From Burkholderiales bacterium (GTDB taxonomy: Bacteria > Pseudomonadota > Gammaproteobacteria > Burkholderiales > Burkholderiaceae_B): 64,000 nt of DNA. Positions 42,242 through 51,919 of this stretch are shown in pieces; position 1 is the stretch's first letter; every line of letters begins with the position of its first letter. The stretch spans positions 1 through 64,000 of the forward strand of contig JAJTEM010000001.1 of the NCBI GenBank assembly GCA_021299735.1, read 5' to 3'. Below the pieces are notes generated by a model that was not told the DNA's origin, made no database searches, and saw only the letters and a program-made list of their open reading frames with translations. The position numbers and the translations under genes are program-made.

Positions 42242-43288
42242 TCACTTTTCAAGGCCAAACACCAATCGAAACACCTGCGCGGCCATTTCCAGGTGTTGAT
42301 CTTGGATGTACTCATCCTCTTCGCAGCTGAAATATATGCTCCGGGCCAATGCCACGCTGCGAATAACCGGAATGCCATGTTTCTCCGCCTCATTACGGAT
42401 CAACTGGGCATAATCGCCCTCACCCATCGCCAAAATAAATGGCACGTCATATCGACCAGGTTCGTAGTCCAATGCCACGGCGATGTGCGTTGGGTTAACC
42501 ACCACGGCTTTCGCGTTTTGAACCTTAGACAGAGATGCGTTCATCAAATTGCGGTGCGCAGCTTTCATCTCTTGCTTTAGTTCGGTGTTGCCATAAAGCT
42601 TTTTAAACTCGTCTTTTACATCTGCTTTACTCATGCGCTGGCGTTTCTTAAAATCAAAATACGTCGCCATCCAATCGATAAACGAGAAAACAATGAAAAT
42701 CGATAAAATCAAAAAAACAGTATCTAGAAGCGCTTCGCCTATTAGTTCAAGCGAAAATTCAAGGCCACCACGATAAAGAAAAACGATCTCATCCATTCTG
42801 CTCTTCAGTATGGAATAAATAGCCAAAAAGCAAACGAGCACCTTGAAAAAGGAAACTACAAGCTGAATAAATGATTTTTTTGAAAACATACTTTTGATGT
42901 TTTCAACAAAATTGAATTTTTTAAATGATGGCTTTAATGCCTTTGGTGCATATACAAAACCAACCTGCATCCAAGTGGAAATACAAGATGCGATTGCACC
43001 AGCCAAAACAAATGGTGCAGTCAGTTTCAACAACAAATAAAATGCCTCTGTACCTACTGTGTTGATTGAATGATTTTTATGAGCAAACTCATCTGAAAAC
43101 CCACCCACGACATGGGTAAAGAACTCCGAGAAGTGATCGTCATAATCGGAAATTCCCCAGAAAATTACGCCATAAACCAAAAAAAGTTTGACCAACGTCT
43201 GCAAATCTTTACTGATGGGAACCTGCCCTTCCTCCCGAGCATCTTCCAGTTTCTTATCGGTTGCCTCTTCGGTTTTTTCTCCGCTCAT
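42242..43288 (-). CDS. sctU: T3SS export apparatus switch protein (SctU)
   Basis: 348 residues. N-terminal MSGEKTEEATDKKLEDAREE is the classic SctU/FlhB start. Four transmembrane segments follow. The autocleavage NPTH motif is at residues 265-268 (AVVVNPTHIAVALDYEPG), with intact residues, so cleavage and the substrate switch should work. Overlaps the sctT stop by 4 bases. The 71-base gap downstream (42171-42241) separates it from the motor genes. Confidence 0.95.
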   Translation of the reverse strand: MSGEKTEEATDKKLEDAREEGQVPISKDLQTLVKLFLVYGVIFWGISDYDDHFSEFFTHVVGGFSDEFAHKNHSINTVGTEAFYLLLKLTAPFVLAGAIASCISTWMQVGFVYAPKALKPSFKKFNFVENIKSMFSKKSFIQLVVSFFKVLVCFLAIYSILKSRMDEIVFLYRGGLEFSLELIGEALLDTVFLILSIFIVFSFIDWMATYFDFKKRQRMSKADVKDEFKKLYGNTELKQEMKAAHRNLMNASLSKVQNAKAVVVNPTHIAVALDYEPGRYDVPFILAMGEGDYAQLIRNEAEKHGIPVIRSVALARSIYFSCEEDEYIQDQHLEMAAQVFRLVFGLEK

Positions 43289-44088
43289 TCCAATTCTCCA
43301 AGATTCTGAGATAACAAGCCAAAGCTATTTTCAAGTAAAGTGAATATCTCTCGTTCGGAAAACTGAAGAAACACCATCAAAGCCCCAATTCCAAAAATTG
43401 AACGAAGACCAAACTGAATGCTGTAGACCTGCATTTGAGGTGTAAACGCCGCGAGAACCTCCATGGCAACCTCCACCAATAATACAACCATCAGGATTGG
43501 TGCAGATAATAAAAACGCCAAAATAAAATAGTCGCCAGCCAATCGGATAATTGCTAGCATCCAGGAGGTTAAAGCCATAGTTTCCACCTGTCCGGGTGGT
43601 AAAACTGAATAACTCCAAATTAAATGCTTTGTGATCGCATGAAGCCCTGGACCAGCAAAAACAAGTGCTGCAAAAAGAAGGCCGAAAAGTTGCTCCAAAG
43701 GTAACTCCTCGCCGCCTTCGCCAGAGCCACTGGCCTGAGCAGCAAAGGTGGCACCCCGATACACGTCGATTAAAGCGCCAAAACCCTTGAAAATTACATA
43801 AGGAATTACAACGGTTAAACCCAAAAACGTTCCAAGTATCAACTCACTAATTACAGTTACCAAAGTGATTGCAGGCACTTTATTGGCCTCATCAACAAAA
43901 GGAACGACTGCACTTACCGGAATTAAAATAATGCTCAACGCAACTGCTGACTTTATTAATCCGGGGGTTGTTCCTTTGTAGAACAAGGGAAAAAAGAAAA
44001 TAAATATCATTGATCTTGGTAAATAGATCGCGAATACCGAGATTATTTTTGAGAAAGAATCTGAATTGGAAGCCAGCTGCTCAAACAT
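43285..44088 (-). CDS. sctT: T3SS export apparatus protein (SctT)
   Basis: 267 residues, about six to eight membrane segments, including PRSMIFIFFFPLFYKGTTPG and VIPYVIFKGFGALIDVYRGA, the SctT/FliR signature. With SctR and SctS it forms the helical export gate. Seven bases after sctS and overlapping sctU. Confidence 0.93.
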   Translation of the reverse strand: MFEQLASNSDSFSKIISVFAIYLPRSMIFIFFFPLFYKGTTPGLIKSAVALSIILIPVSAVVPFVDEANKVPAITLVTVISELILGTFLGLTVVIPYVIFKGFGALIDVYRGATFAAQASGSGEGGEELPLEQLFGLLFAALVFAGPGLHAITKHLIWSYSVLPPGQVETMALTSWMLAIIRLAGDYFILAFLLSAPILMVVLLVEVAMEVLAAFTPQMQVYSIQFGLRSIFGIGALMVFLQFSEREIFTLLENSFGLLSQNLGELE

Positions 44089-44094
44089 TGGTGC

Positions 44095-44337
44095 CTACAA
44101 CCACTGGAAGGTCATCAATGAATAACTTATCAGCCGATCGGATATATAAGGACCTAGAAATATCATAATCAGAGTTGAAAATACCAGCTTTAGTGCGAAA
44201 GGAAGAGACTGGTCCTGCAACTGCAAAATTGCCTGAATAAATCCGAAAAGCAAGCCAATAAACGCACAAGCCATAACAATTGGTGCTGATATTATTAGTG
44301 CAAGCCATAAGGCTTGATTGACACTATGAATTATCAT
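44095..44337 (-). CDS. sctS: T3SS export apparatus protein (SctS)
   Basis: 80 residues with two membrane helices: ALWLALIISAPIVMACAFIG and a second near LKLVFSTLIMIFLGPYISDR. 'LQLQDQSLPFALKL' matches the SctS/FliQ signature. GAGG precedes the ATG; it lies 7 bases after sctR. Confidence 0.93.
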   Translation of the reverse strand: MIIHSVNQALWLALIISAPIVMACAFIGLLFGFIQAILQLQDQSLPFALKLVFSTLIMIFLGPYISDRLISYSLMTFQWL

Positions 44338-44344
44338 AAAACCT

Positions 44345-44995
44345 CTATAAATAGGACTGCACCAGATTTTGAAATACTTTCGACCATCCCTCTATCGCTA
44401 CAAAAAGAAGGATTTTTGCGGGTATGGTGATTGACATGGGTGAAACCATCATCATCCCTAAAGCCATCAAGGCGCTGGATACTGCGAGATCAATAATGAC
44501 GAAAGGTAAATACAATAAAAGACCAATCCTGAAAGCTTCTGCCAGTTCGCTAGCAACAAAGGCTGGCAACAACACTGTTAAATCAAGTTTGCTCACTTCG
44601 CCAGATTTGTTCTTATCCGCAAATTTTTGTGCGGTGCTATGAAAACTATCGAGATAATTCTTGTTCGTATGTTCAAACATGAATTCTTTCAATGGAGGCA
44701 ATGCTCGCTCCATTCCTTGCATCATTTCAACGCCAGACTTGGGTGGATTGTCATTCGGGGCAAAGCTTTGAGCCATTTCTTTAAAAATTGGTCCCATGAT
44801 TAGAACCGTCATCACAGTGGCAACGCCGTACAGCACCATATTGGATGGCATTTGTTGAACACCAATCGCGTTGCGCAAAATCAGCAATACGGCAGATATT
44901 TTTAAAAACGCTGTTGAGGTAACCGCAAAAAGAGGTAAAAGTGCCAGTAAAGCAACTGTAACAATTAGCGATACTGGATTAATTGATTCAATCAT
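44345..44995 (-). CDS. sctR: T3SS export apparatus protein (SctR)
   Basis: 216 residues from ATG 44995 (AAAGG ahead), overlapping the sctQ stop by 8 bases; a TTG nine bases upstream is less likely. The FliP/SctR signature is intact: STAFLKISAVLLILRNAIGV, QQMPSNMVLYGVATVMTVLI, and PFVIIDLAVSSALMALGMMM. Core of the export gate. Confidence 0.95.
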   Translation of the reverse strand: MIESINPVSLIVTVALLALLPLFAVTSTAFLKISAVLLILRNAIGVQQMPSNMVLYGVATVMTVLIMGPIFKEMAQSFAPNDNPPKSGVEMMQGMERALPPLKEFMFEHTNKNYLDSFHSTAQKFADKNKSGEVSKLDLTVLLPAFVASELAEAFRIGLLLYLPFVIIDLAVSSALMALGMMMVSPMSITIPAKILLFVAIEGWSKVFQNLVQSYL

Positions 44996-45299
44996 CGTAT
45001 TCAACCTTTCTGACTATCTGAAGCATCATGCGATTGCCTAGACGCACCAGCTCAGCCTCCATGACAGTGGTTCCATGTACCCTTAGATTTACCATCGGCA
45101 GAGTACTCTTTTCGACTTCGATCAAGCTGCCTTCACCCAATGCGCACAGATCGTCGAAACTTATACGCGCGGTACCAGCAAGAATTTCCAGTTCAACCAG
45201 CTCATTGTGCTGTTCAACCGGATGACCATTTGCCTCTAAATCGAGGTTGAAGTCATTAACCAACTCATCCTCTTCAGTTTTACCACCCTCGAACTCCAT
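44988..45299 (-). CDS. putative SctQ-C, product of internal translation start
   Basis: Within sctQ, ATG 45299 (Met264) has an excellent AAGGGG site at 45306-45311, six bases upstream. Translation from it would give 103 residues (MEFEGGKTEEDELVNDFNLD, then the SPOA domain). YscQ, SpaO and SsaQ all produce such a C-terminal form, which assembles with full-length SctQ. The prediction rests on the ribosome-binding site and on the family precedent. Confidence 0.55.
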   Translation of the reverse strand: MEFEGGKTEEDELVNDFNLDLEANGHPVEQHNELVELEILAGTARISFDDLCALGEGSLIEVEKSTLPMVNLRVHGTTVMEAELVRLGNRMMLQIVRKVEYDD

Positions 45300-46088
45300 T
45301 CTTATCCCCTTTTTATCAACGATCATTGAAACCTGACATCGCATACGCCTGCCGTGCAAATATTGGTATATCGCCGACCCTTTTAGCTTGAAACAATCTG
45401 TTCTGCTTTCCTGCAGCAGATCCAGTAAATCGCCACTCGACAGGCTGTTCAAATCATTAACACTGAAATACTTTTTTGTGAGATGAAGATAAGCTTTCAT
45501 CTTGAAGGTCACGCATGAGCCCAACCACATTTTGTTTCTCACAAACTGCTCACTGAACTGTCTGATTTCGACTTCCAGATCAGACAGATATTTATTCGAC
45601 GCATACAACACGATCGCATCTTGATTGTGCACATTCACAACAATGTTTTCTTCACCCAATCGAAGGTCACTTAACCTAGTACTACTAACCAAACCTTTAA
45701 TTGAAAGATCAAACGCATCGAGAATATCGAGTATCGAATACCTGACGATATCTTCAACTTGCGCATTGTTTTCCAATGACCAATCTACCTGGGCCTGATT
45801 GATGTGATACATGCTTTTGTTCCAAATCAACTCAGGTGAAATCATGGCGACGACCGATTCGCCTCCGAAGCTTTCAAGTTCACAACAAATTTTCCCTGAG
45901 GCGGGCTCAACAAAGGTGTGGCCAAGATTTCTGATCACCAAGCATTGGCCCAACTCCGAAAGAATAGTCTTGTAGACTCGACGGCAGTGACCAGAACTGG
46001 AAAATATATGGGACTTCTCCTTTGGTATGACGGTGAGCTCAGGCAGATCTTCGGCTACCCAATTCGCCACGACTTCTTCAGCTATCAT
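44988..46088 (-). CDS. sctQ: T3SS cytoplasmic ring protein (SctQ)
   Basis: 366 residues. The weakly conserved N-terminal part is followed by the C-terminal SPOA (surface presentation of antigens) domain: VELEILAGTARISFDDLCAL, GEGSLIEVEKSTLPMVNLRV, AELVRLGNRMMLQIVRK. It forms pods of the sorting platform with SctK and SctL. Its ATG follows immediately after the sctO stop. A likely internal translation start at codon 264 would give a separate C-terminal product. Confidence 0.85.
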   Translation of the reverse strand: MIAEEVVANWVAEDLPELTVIPKEKSHIFSSSGHCRRVYKTILSELGQCLVIRNLGHTFVEPASGKICCELESFGGESVVAMISPELIWNKSMYHINQAQVDWSLENNAQVEDIVRYSILDILDAFDLSIKGLVSSTRLSDLRLGEENIVVNVHNQDAIVLYASNKYLSDLEVEIRQFSEQFVRNKMWLGSCVTFKMKAYLHLTKKYFSVNDLNSLSSGDLLDLLQESRTDCFKLKGSAIYQYLHGRRMRCQVSMIVDKKGIRMEFEGGKTEEDELVNDFNLDLEANGHPVEQHNELVELEILAGTARISFDDLCALGEGSLIEVEKSTLPMVNLRVHGTTVMEAELVRLGNRMMLQIVRKVEYDD

Positions 46089-46514
46089 TTATGTCCAAGT
46101 CCTAAAAAGTTTATCTACCAACTCTTCTATTTTAAGAAGTCTTTTCTCAAGCGTGCGACTGACCTCTCTCGCGGAATCAAGCTGCCTCTCAGTCTCAATT
46201 GATTCGGACTCAATTTTCTTCGCTTGGTAGTCAAGTGATTTTTGTCTGTTTCGGTAAAGACTTTCCCGTTTCTGCAAAGCCATAAATGCATCGACTTTCA
46301 CAACTTTTTCGTTAAAAGACTTTAGTGTTTGATCGCGCAAATTCGAATGTTCTGTTTGCTCAACTGTTTTTTGCTCTGATAACTTTTTGATTTCGTTTTC
46401 CTGGCTAACAAGAATTCCCTGAATCTTTGCAACCTGCCTTCTTTGTTTGCTAGCTCGCACTTCTCGAATTCGGCGCAGCTGCTTTAGGTCCTTTTGCATT
46501 GAATCTGATTGCAT
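46089..46514 (-). CDS. sctO: T3SS central stalk protein (SctO)
   Basis: About 141 residues from ATG 46514; a TTG at 46523 overlapping the sctN stop is an alternative. Almost entirely a charged coiled coil (RRIREVRASKQRRQVAKIQG; ESIETERQLDSAREVSRTLE), as in YscO/FliJ. It links the ATPase to the export gate. The position between sctN and sctQ is conserved. Confidence 0.8.
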   Translation of the reverse strand: MQSDSMQKDLKQLRRIREVRASKQRRQVAKIQGILVSQENEIKKLSEQKTVEQTEHSNLRDQTLKSFNEKVVKVDAFMALQKRESLYRNRQKSLDYQAKKIESESIETERQLDSAREVSRTLEKRLLKIEELVDKLFRTWT

Positions 46515-46519
46515 CTGGT

Positions 46520-47863
46520 TCAAATCCTCTCAAGGCCCCTGACAATAGTCGCCATCCGGGAGGTTGTTGATGCAAAGTCAGCAGCTTCGTCTTTACCCTG
46601 TTTGGCCCAAGTGTCGATTAATGGTTTAATCTTCACCGACTCATCAATCAACGCATCTGTTCCAGACTCGTATTCACGAATTCTTAGCAAAAGCTCAACT
46701 TCATCATAAGTTGACAGCGCTTTTCGAACAGACCCTGCGTTCTTTGAATGTTCGGGTGTCACAATGTTGTGCATTACTCGAGAGAGACTTTTCAATGGAT
46801 CAATTGCAGGGAAATGCGCACGCTCAACCAATTTGGTTGACAAGATAATATGACCATCAAGCAAGCTCTTTGCCTCAGATGCGACCGGATCATCTTCGAG
46901 CCTTTCTTTCTCGGTCAAAACTGTGTATATCGCCGTGATACAACCCTTGGTGGTTCGCCCTGCACGCTCAATCACTTCAGGCAAAAGCGAGTAGACAGAA
47001 GGTGTGAAGCCGCTTGCAGTCACTGGTTCGCCAGCCATTAGACCGAGCTCTCTCTGCGCCCTTGCCAAACGCGTTAATGAATCAACAAGCAAGAGGACAC
47101 TCTTGCCCTGATCTCGCAAATACTCAGCTACACTTACAGCAGTGAATGCTGCACGTACGCGCTCGATGGCAGCTTTATCTGAGGTAGCACATACGAAAAT
47201 ACTTTTGGCGCGAATATCAGGCGTGATTTCATTCTCCATAAATTCGCGTAGCTCGCGGCCCCGCTCACCAACCAAAGCGAAAACAATGGTATCCACGTCG
47301 GCCCCTCGGGCTATCTGAGCGAGCAAAGTACTCTTCCCACAGCCTGGAGGCGAGAATATTCCTAACCGCTGTCCTTTACCCAGAGTCATTAATCCATCAA
47401 TAACTCGAACGCCTGTAATCAGCTTTTCACTAACAGGAGGACGATGCAACGCCAATGGGGCAGACCTTAGTACGGGTGTGGCGTCTTCATCGAATGAAAG
47501 CGCTCCTTTTAGAGAATCGGTCGGATACTCCATATTTCTACCCATACCGTCCATTACGGCAGAGAAAATTTCTTCACGTGCTTTAACGCTGTGGGGCTTA
47601 CCAAGCTGAGTTACCTTAGCACCTAGATGCACACCTTCGACAGACTCAAGGCACGTGAGTGTTGCCATGTTTCCACTGAAAGCGATGACCTCAGCAAGAA
47701 TGGGTTTACCATAAATCGTTTCGATTTCACAAAGCTCGCCCTGCGTTACCTGAGGAAGAACAGCCTTCACTGTTGAAACCACAATTTCCCTTACAAAGCC
47801 TATCTTTTTGACTGGTAAGCGCGCAGACAGGTTTTGTTTATACTTTTCGAGGAACTGGCTCAT
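46520..47863 (-). CDS. sctN: T3SS ATPase (SctN)
   Basis: 447 residues, F1-beta-like hexameric ATPase. Walker A is GIFSPPGCGKSTLLAQIARG, Walker B is KSVLLLVDSLTRLARAQREL, and VGERGRELREFME is the Glu-containing catalytic segment. 'RVIDGLMTLGKGQRLGIFSP' is the SctN/FliI signature. It strips chaperones and unfolds substrates at the base. Complete and apparently functional. Confidence 0.95.
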   Translation of the reverse strand: MSQFLEKYKQNLSARLPVKKIGFVREIVVSTVKAVLPQVTQGELCEIETIYGKPILAEVIAFSGNMATLTCLESVEGVHLGAKVTQLGKPHSVKAREEIFSAVMDGMGRNMEYPTDSLKGALSFDEDATPVLRSAPLALHRPPVSEKLITGVRVIDGLMTLGKGQRLGIFSPPGCGKSTLLAQIARGADVDTIVFALVGERGRELREFMENEITPDIRAKSIFVCATSDKAAIERVRAAFTAVSVAEYLRDQGKSVLLLVDSLTRLARAQRELGLMAGEPVTASGFTPSVYSLLPEVIERAGRTTKGCITAIYTVLTEKERLEDDPVASEAKSLLDGHIILSTKLVERAHFPAIDPLKSLSRVMHNIVTPEHSKNAGSVRKALSTYDEVELLLRIREYESGTDALIDESVKIKPLIDTWAKQGKDEAADFASTTSRMATIVRGLERI

Positions 47864-47883
47864 TTCATGATGACCATTAAATT

Positions 47884-48819
47884 CTAGATTCGAATGACGT
47901 ATTCACTATCACCTTGAAGAACAATTCTTTCAGGGCTAATTTCCTTCACAACCAGACCCTGGTAAACAGAGCCTACAAAAAGCTGCTCGTTGTTTCGAAG
48001 CTCAAGCACGGCAGTAGAGCCGAAGGTGATGCTACGAGTATCAAGACTGTCCACAACCTTTTGCTCTTCAGACAAAGAGAGCTTGGCTTTTATCTGCAAC
48101 TGCTGCCCATAATGAGAGGCGAGATGAGCAAGCTGTTTTTCTACTACTGCAATTTGCTTACGACTTAATTCGCCCTCAACATTCAAGCCTGTCTCGGTCG
48201 AGGCAAACTTGACTTGCTTGAGCTGGTTGGTTTGGACGAACATCTTCATGTCTGCCTCTATATTCTCAAGCATTCTCCTGGTCAAAATCTCCTCTGTCGA
48301 TAGCTCATTAGAGTGAACAGTTTCGCCGCCAGACTGACCTGCATATGAAGTTTGAGCGCCGGAAGTTCCCAGGAATAATACGCAACCAGTTATGGCAACA
48401 ACAAAAATTCCAGAAAGCGCGACAAATAAACGAATTCCCAAACCATGAACAACATCTACTACATCGCTAACCAAACGCAATACGCGGGCCATTGCCCAAC
48501 TGACCACATTTCGGGAAACAAGATTTACAGAAATCTCAATACGCACACCGGCTACATCCAATACCAGCTTTTGGTCAGAAAAAAGCCCCTTTCTGACATA
48601 CTTCTGGAAATCCTCAGTCTGTTCAATAAGCTCGGATGCATCACTAATCAGCAATTTGTTCTGTGCAAAAGTCAGCGTGAGCAACTTATCAGGAAGTCCA
48701 TCATCACAGAGGAAGATATCACTTAAGGAGCTTCCACCAATTGAGATTGTGCCGTCGTTATATTTCCACTTAGCCCCAGTGTGTAGACCTGACAGAACTT
48801 TCACATTTAAACTAATCAT
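47884..48819 (-). CDS. sctD: T3SS inner-membrane ring protein (SctD)
   Basis: 311 residues. N-terminal FHA-like cytoplasmic domain (VLSGLHTGAKWKYNDGTISI), a single transmembrane helix at about residue 130-150 (FVALSGIFVVAITGCVLFLG), and a periplasmic part with BON/ring-building modules (AHLASHYGQQLQIKAKLSLS; LRNNEQLFVGSVYQGLVVKE). Shorter than YscD (about 420), suggesting one fewer periplasmic module, as in PrgH-size proteins. Eight bases after sctV. Confidence 0.8.
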   Translation of the reverse strand: MISLNVKVLSGLHTGAKWKYNDGTISIGGSSLSDIFLCDDGLPDKLLTLTFAQNKLLISDASELIEQTEDFQKYVRKGLFSDQKLVLDVAGVRIEISVNLVSRNVVSWAMARVLRLVSDVVDVVHGLGIRLFVALSGIFVVAITGCVLFLGTSGAQTSYAGQSGGETVHSNELSTEEILTRRMLENIEADMKMFVQTNQLKQVKFASTETGLNVEGELSRKQIAVVEKQLAHLASHYGQQLQIKAKLSLSEEQKVVDSLDTRSITFGSTAVLELRNNEQLFVGSVYQGLVVKEISPERIVLQGDSEYVIRI

Positions 48820-48827
48820 CGTTTGAC

Positions 48828-50930
48828 CTATTTGGGTTGAGTCTCGGTTTGATGGGATTCATCTAGTTTTATTACGCCAAGATGTTCTATCTCTTGGCTC
48901 GATGAGATTTCCTGATAAGAAAACACCTGGATTGCACGCAGTCTGCCGCAAACCAAGTCAAAGAAATGAGCTCGACAATCGACAGAACAGATTATTGCGG
49001 GTAGTTTTTCTAAGCCTGCATAGTTGGCGTAATACGATTGAACAATTTCTATCAACTTGGCAGAGGTTTCACCATCTACATCAAGGAATGTCACAGAGCC
49101 ATCGCTTCTAACTGATTCGCGGATAAACATCTCAATTTCCGGATCTAGCGACAAGACCTTGAGCTTTCCCTGATCTGCGTGCTGAAAGCATATTTGGTCA
49201 CTCAGTGCCTTTCTGACCTGCTCGGTGATAATGATGACATCACGCTCGCGTTGACCCCAATCAATCAAGGCACCAAGAATCGTTCTTATATTTCTTAAAG
49301 AAACCCGTTCTGTCAGAAGACGCTGCAATACCTCAACTACTTTCATCGCAGGTAATGAGCGCTCTAATTCTTTAACCTGATCACCAAATTCCAAACTGCT
49401 CGCCTTGAAATAATTGAAGCTTTCTTTCATAGAGAACAGCTTTTTTGAGCTACTCACCAACAAAGATTCAATCATCTCCGCCCAGCGTTTTTCATAGGTA
49501 ATGTAGTCAATACCCAGCTGATCAAGACGCACCTTGTTGATAGGATTACTTAGGTAAACGTAGCGCCCCAAAGTGTGGTTGAACTGCATTTCTACAATCT
49601 CTTCGATTTGCTCGAAGTTTTCTTTTGAACACCAAATTTGCAAGTCTTTGTCACTCATGCTGAGACTCAGCATTGGGACACCGTAAATACGGATCTGAAT
49701 ATCATTTACCTTCTGATCCTCGTGAAATTTGAAAGTGGGGTATACAAAACCTGTATCTTCAACCAATTGATTTCTCGTCAACTTCACGATACTGAACAAT
49801 AAATTTAAATCATTAGGCTCCATACCAGCTGGATAGCGCACCTCAAGTTCATCAAAAGAAGAGACTTTTGTAAGATCCTGAATAGCAGATCTGTTTTTGT
49901 CTTTAAGCAGGGCGTCAAACTTTTCTTTCTTGTTTTGAGCAACTTTAACTTTAGCCACAGGCTCAGACCTGAACCCAAGATAGAACAGCACCAAACCGGC
50001 AAAAAGAAACGCTACGGTTGGCATACCAGGAACAAAGCTGAAGATGAAGCAAAAACAGCTGCTGATTTTGATGGCTTTCTTGTTGTTGCCCAAATCACTA
50101 ATTACGTCTTTTGCGGTACTACCACCATCCACATCGCCCTTGGTTACGCGAGTTACGATCAAACCTGCAGCTATTGATGTAAGGAGTGAGGGGATGATAC
50201 CCACTAAACCATCACCCACGGATAGAATTGTGTAGGTAGTTCCTGCTTGCGAAAAACTCATTCCCAGTTGCATCATGCCAACTGCCAAGCCACCAAGCAG
50301 GTTAACTGCAGTAATAACCAAGCCAGCTATTGCATCGTTCTTCACAAACTTGATAGCACCATCCATTGCACCGAACAGCTGAGATTCCTTCTGTAGTTCA
50401 GATCGCTTCTGCTTGGCTTCATCTTGAGTGATCGAACCATTACGGAGATCGCCGTCAATTGACATTTGCTTGCCAGGCATAGCATCCAGGGAAAAACGCG
50501 CAGCCACTTCGGCAACCCGCTCGGACCCTTTTGTTATCACCAGAAAGTTGACGATTGAGATGATCAGAAAAACGACCAGACCAACTGCAATATTGCCACC
50601 CACCACAAATTCACCAAATGTAGTGATGATTTCACCAGCATCAGCTTCAAGCAGAATTTGCCGGGTAGTAGATATAGTCAGAGCCAACCTGAACAAAGTG
50701 ACCAATAAAAGCAGGGCGGGAAAAGAAGAGAATTTGAGCGGCGTTTCCAGCAACACAGCACTCAAAACCAGAACGACCGTAACCGTGATGTTTAATGCAA
50801 TCAAAACATCAAGCATTTGTGGTGGAATAGGGATGACCATCATGACCACCATTAGCAGCACCAATGATGCACCAACAATTTCTGATCGATCGGATGCCAA
50901 CCTAGCGAAAGAATTTATTGCCCTAATCAC
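48828..50930 (-). CDS. sctV: T3SS export gate protein (SctV)
   Basis: 700 residues starting at GTG 50930 (GGGG ahead). The N-terminal half has eight membrane helices with the FHIPEP-type loop (RFSLDAMPGKQMSIDGDLRN), and LALTISTTRQILLEADAGEI is a signature. The C-terminal cytoplasmic domain forms the nonameric ring that receives chaperone-substrate complexes. It is the first gene of the T3SS transcript; the promoter must lie in the 94 bases before the IS end, or inside or beyond the IS. Confidence 0.95.
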   Translation of the reverse strand: MIRAINSFARLASDRSEIVGASLVLLMVVMMVIPIPPQMLDVLIALNITVTVVLVLSAVLLETPLKFSSFPALLLLVTLFRLALTISTTRQILLEADAGEIITTFGEFVVGGNIAVGLVVFLIISIVNFLVITKGSERVAEVAARFSLDAMPGKQMSIDGDLRNGSITQDEAKQKRSELQKESQLFGAMDGAIKFVKNDAIAGLVITAVNLLGGLAVGMMQLGMSFSQAGTTYTILSVGDGLVGIIPSLLTSIAAGLIVTRVTKGDVDGGSTAKDVISDLGNNKKAIKISSCFCFIFSFVPGMPTVAFLFAGLVLFYLGFRSEPVAKVKVAQNKKEKFDALLKDKNRSAIQDLTKVSSFDELEVRYPAGMEPNDLNLLFSIVKLTRNQLVEDTGFVYPTFKFHEDQKVNDIQIRIYGVPMLSLSMSDKDLQIWCSKENFEQIEEIVEMQFNHTLGRYVYLSNPINKVRLDQLGIDYITYEKRWAEMIESLLVSSSKKLFSMKESFNYFKASSLEFGDQVKELERSLPAMKVVEVLQRLLTERVSLRNIRTILGALIDWGQRERDVIIITEQVRKALSDQICFQHADQGKLKVLSLDPEIEMFIRESVRSDGSVTFLDVDGETSAKLIEIVQSYYANYAGLEKLPAIICSVDCRAHFFDLVCGRLRAIQVFSYQEISSSQEIEHLGVIKLDESHQTETQPK

Positions 50931-51043
50931 TCTAGCCCCTGTTATTTATTAGATGATTACAGTCCTTTAAGTGCTGGGGGTGAGGCTAAAGTTCCAATTC
51001 TTGAGAAACAAACATGCTGGAAACTGGACTCGCCCCGAGTTAA

Positions 51044-51919
51044 CTAGACACTCGTTGGCCTCGTTAAAAATTGGTTTTCAAAATCAGCAGGTGACATTCC
51101 GTTGGTGAACGAGTGCCTGCGCTTTCGATTGTAAAACACCTCGATGTAATCGAAGATTTCTTCTCGGGCCTGATTTCGGGTTTCATAAGTACGGCGTCGA
51201 ATTCTTTCCCGCTTGAGCAATTGGAAGAAGCTTTCAGCCACCGCATTGTCGTGGCAGTTTCCTCGGCGGCTCATGCTGCACAACAGCCTGTTTGTGGTCA
51301 AAAAGTCTTGCCATTCTTTGCTGGTGAACTGGCAGCCCTGGTCAGAATGCACAATCACCTGCTGCTTTGGCTTACGCCTCCAAACCGCCATCAACAAAGC
51401 GTTGATAACCAGCTCAGTATCGATTCTTGAGCCCATGGACCAGCCAACCACTTGCCTTGAGAACAAATCAATCACCACTGCCAAATACAACCAGCCCTCG
51501 TGGGTGCGGATGTAAGTGATGTCAGTGACCCAGACCTGATTGGGCTGGGGCACCGTAAAGTTCTGCTCCAGGCGATTTTGTGCAGCCTGTGCAACAGCAC
51601 CAGAACGCATATAGGGCCTTCGGTTGTAGCCACGCTGCGAAGCAAGCTTGGCCTGCTTCATCAGTTTGTACACACGGTGTTTACCACACTTGGCACCAAT
51701 GTCGCGAAGGTCGTCCGCCACTTTGCGATAGCCATAAATGGAACCGCTTTCCAACCAGCTCTGTTTAATCAGACCAAGAAATTTGGTGTCTTGCTTCTGA
51801 CGCTTTGATTCTGGATTGGCCTGCCAAGCGTAATAGCCACTGCGGTTCACATTCATCACCTTGCACAAGGTTCTAACAGGGTGATTGGGCTCTTCCCTGG
51901 CAATGAATGCGTACCTCAC
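51044..51919 (-). CDS. IS3-family transposase OrfB (DDE domain)
   Basis: 291 residues from GTG 51919 when read alone. HTH_21 region (YAFIAREEPNHPVRTLCKVM), then the rve integrase core with the DDE triad: VWVTDITYIRTHEGWLYLAV (D), VIVHSDQGCQFTSKEW (D), CHDNAVAESFFQLLKRERI (E). Normally made as an OrfAB fusion by -1 frameshifting. Confidence 0.93.
   Translation of the reverse strand: MRYAFIAREEPNHPVRTLCKVMNVNRSGYYAWQANPESKRQKQDTKFLGLIKQSWLESGSIYGYRKVADDLRDIGAKCGKHRVYKLMKQAKLASQRGYNRRPYMRSGAVAQAAQNRLEQNFTVPQPNQVWVTDITYIRTHEGWLYLAVVIDLFSRQVVGWSMGSRIDTELVINALLMAVWRRKPKQQVIVHSDQGCQFTSKEWQDFLTTNRLLCSMSRRGNCHDNAVAESFFQLLKRERIRRRTYETRNQAREEIFDYIEVFYNRKRRHSFTNGMSPADFENQFLTRPTSV

Noticed and set aside
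26293-50930. Flagellar export locus
   Set aside because: There is an outer-membrane secretin, a lipidated SctJ, translocator-like proteins and no flagellin, hook, rod or basal-body genes of flagellar type.
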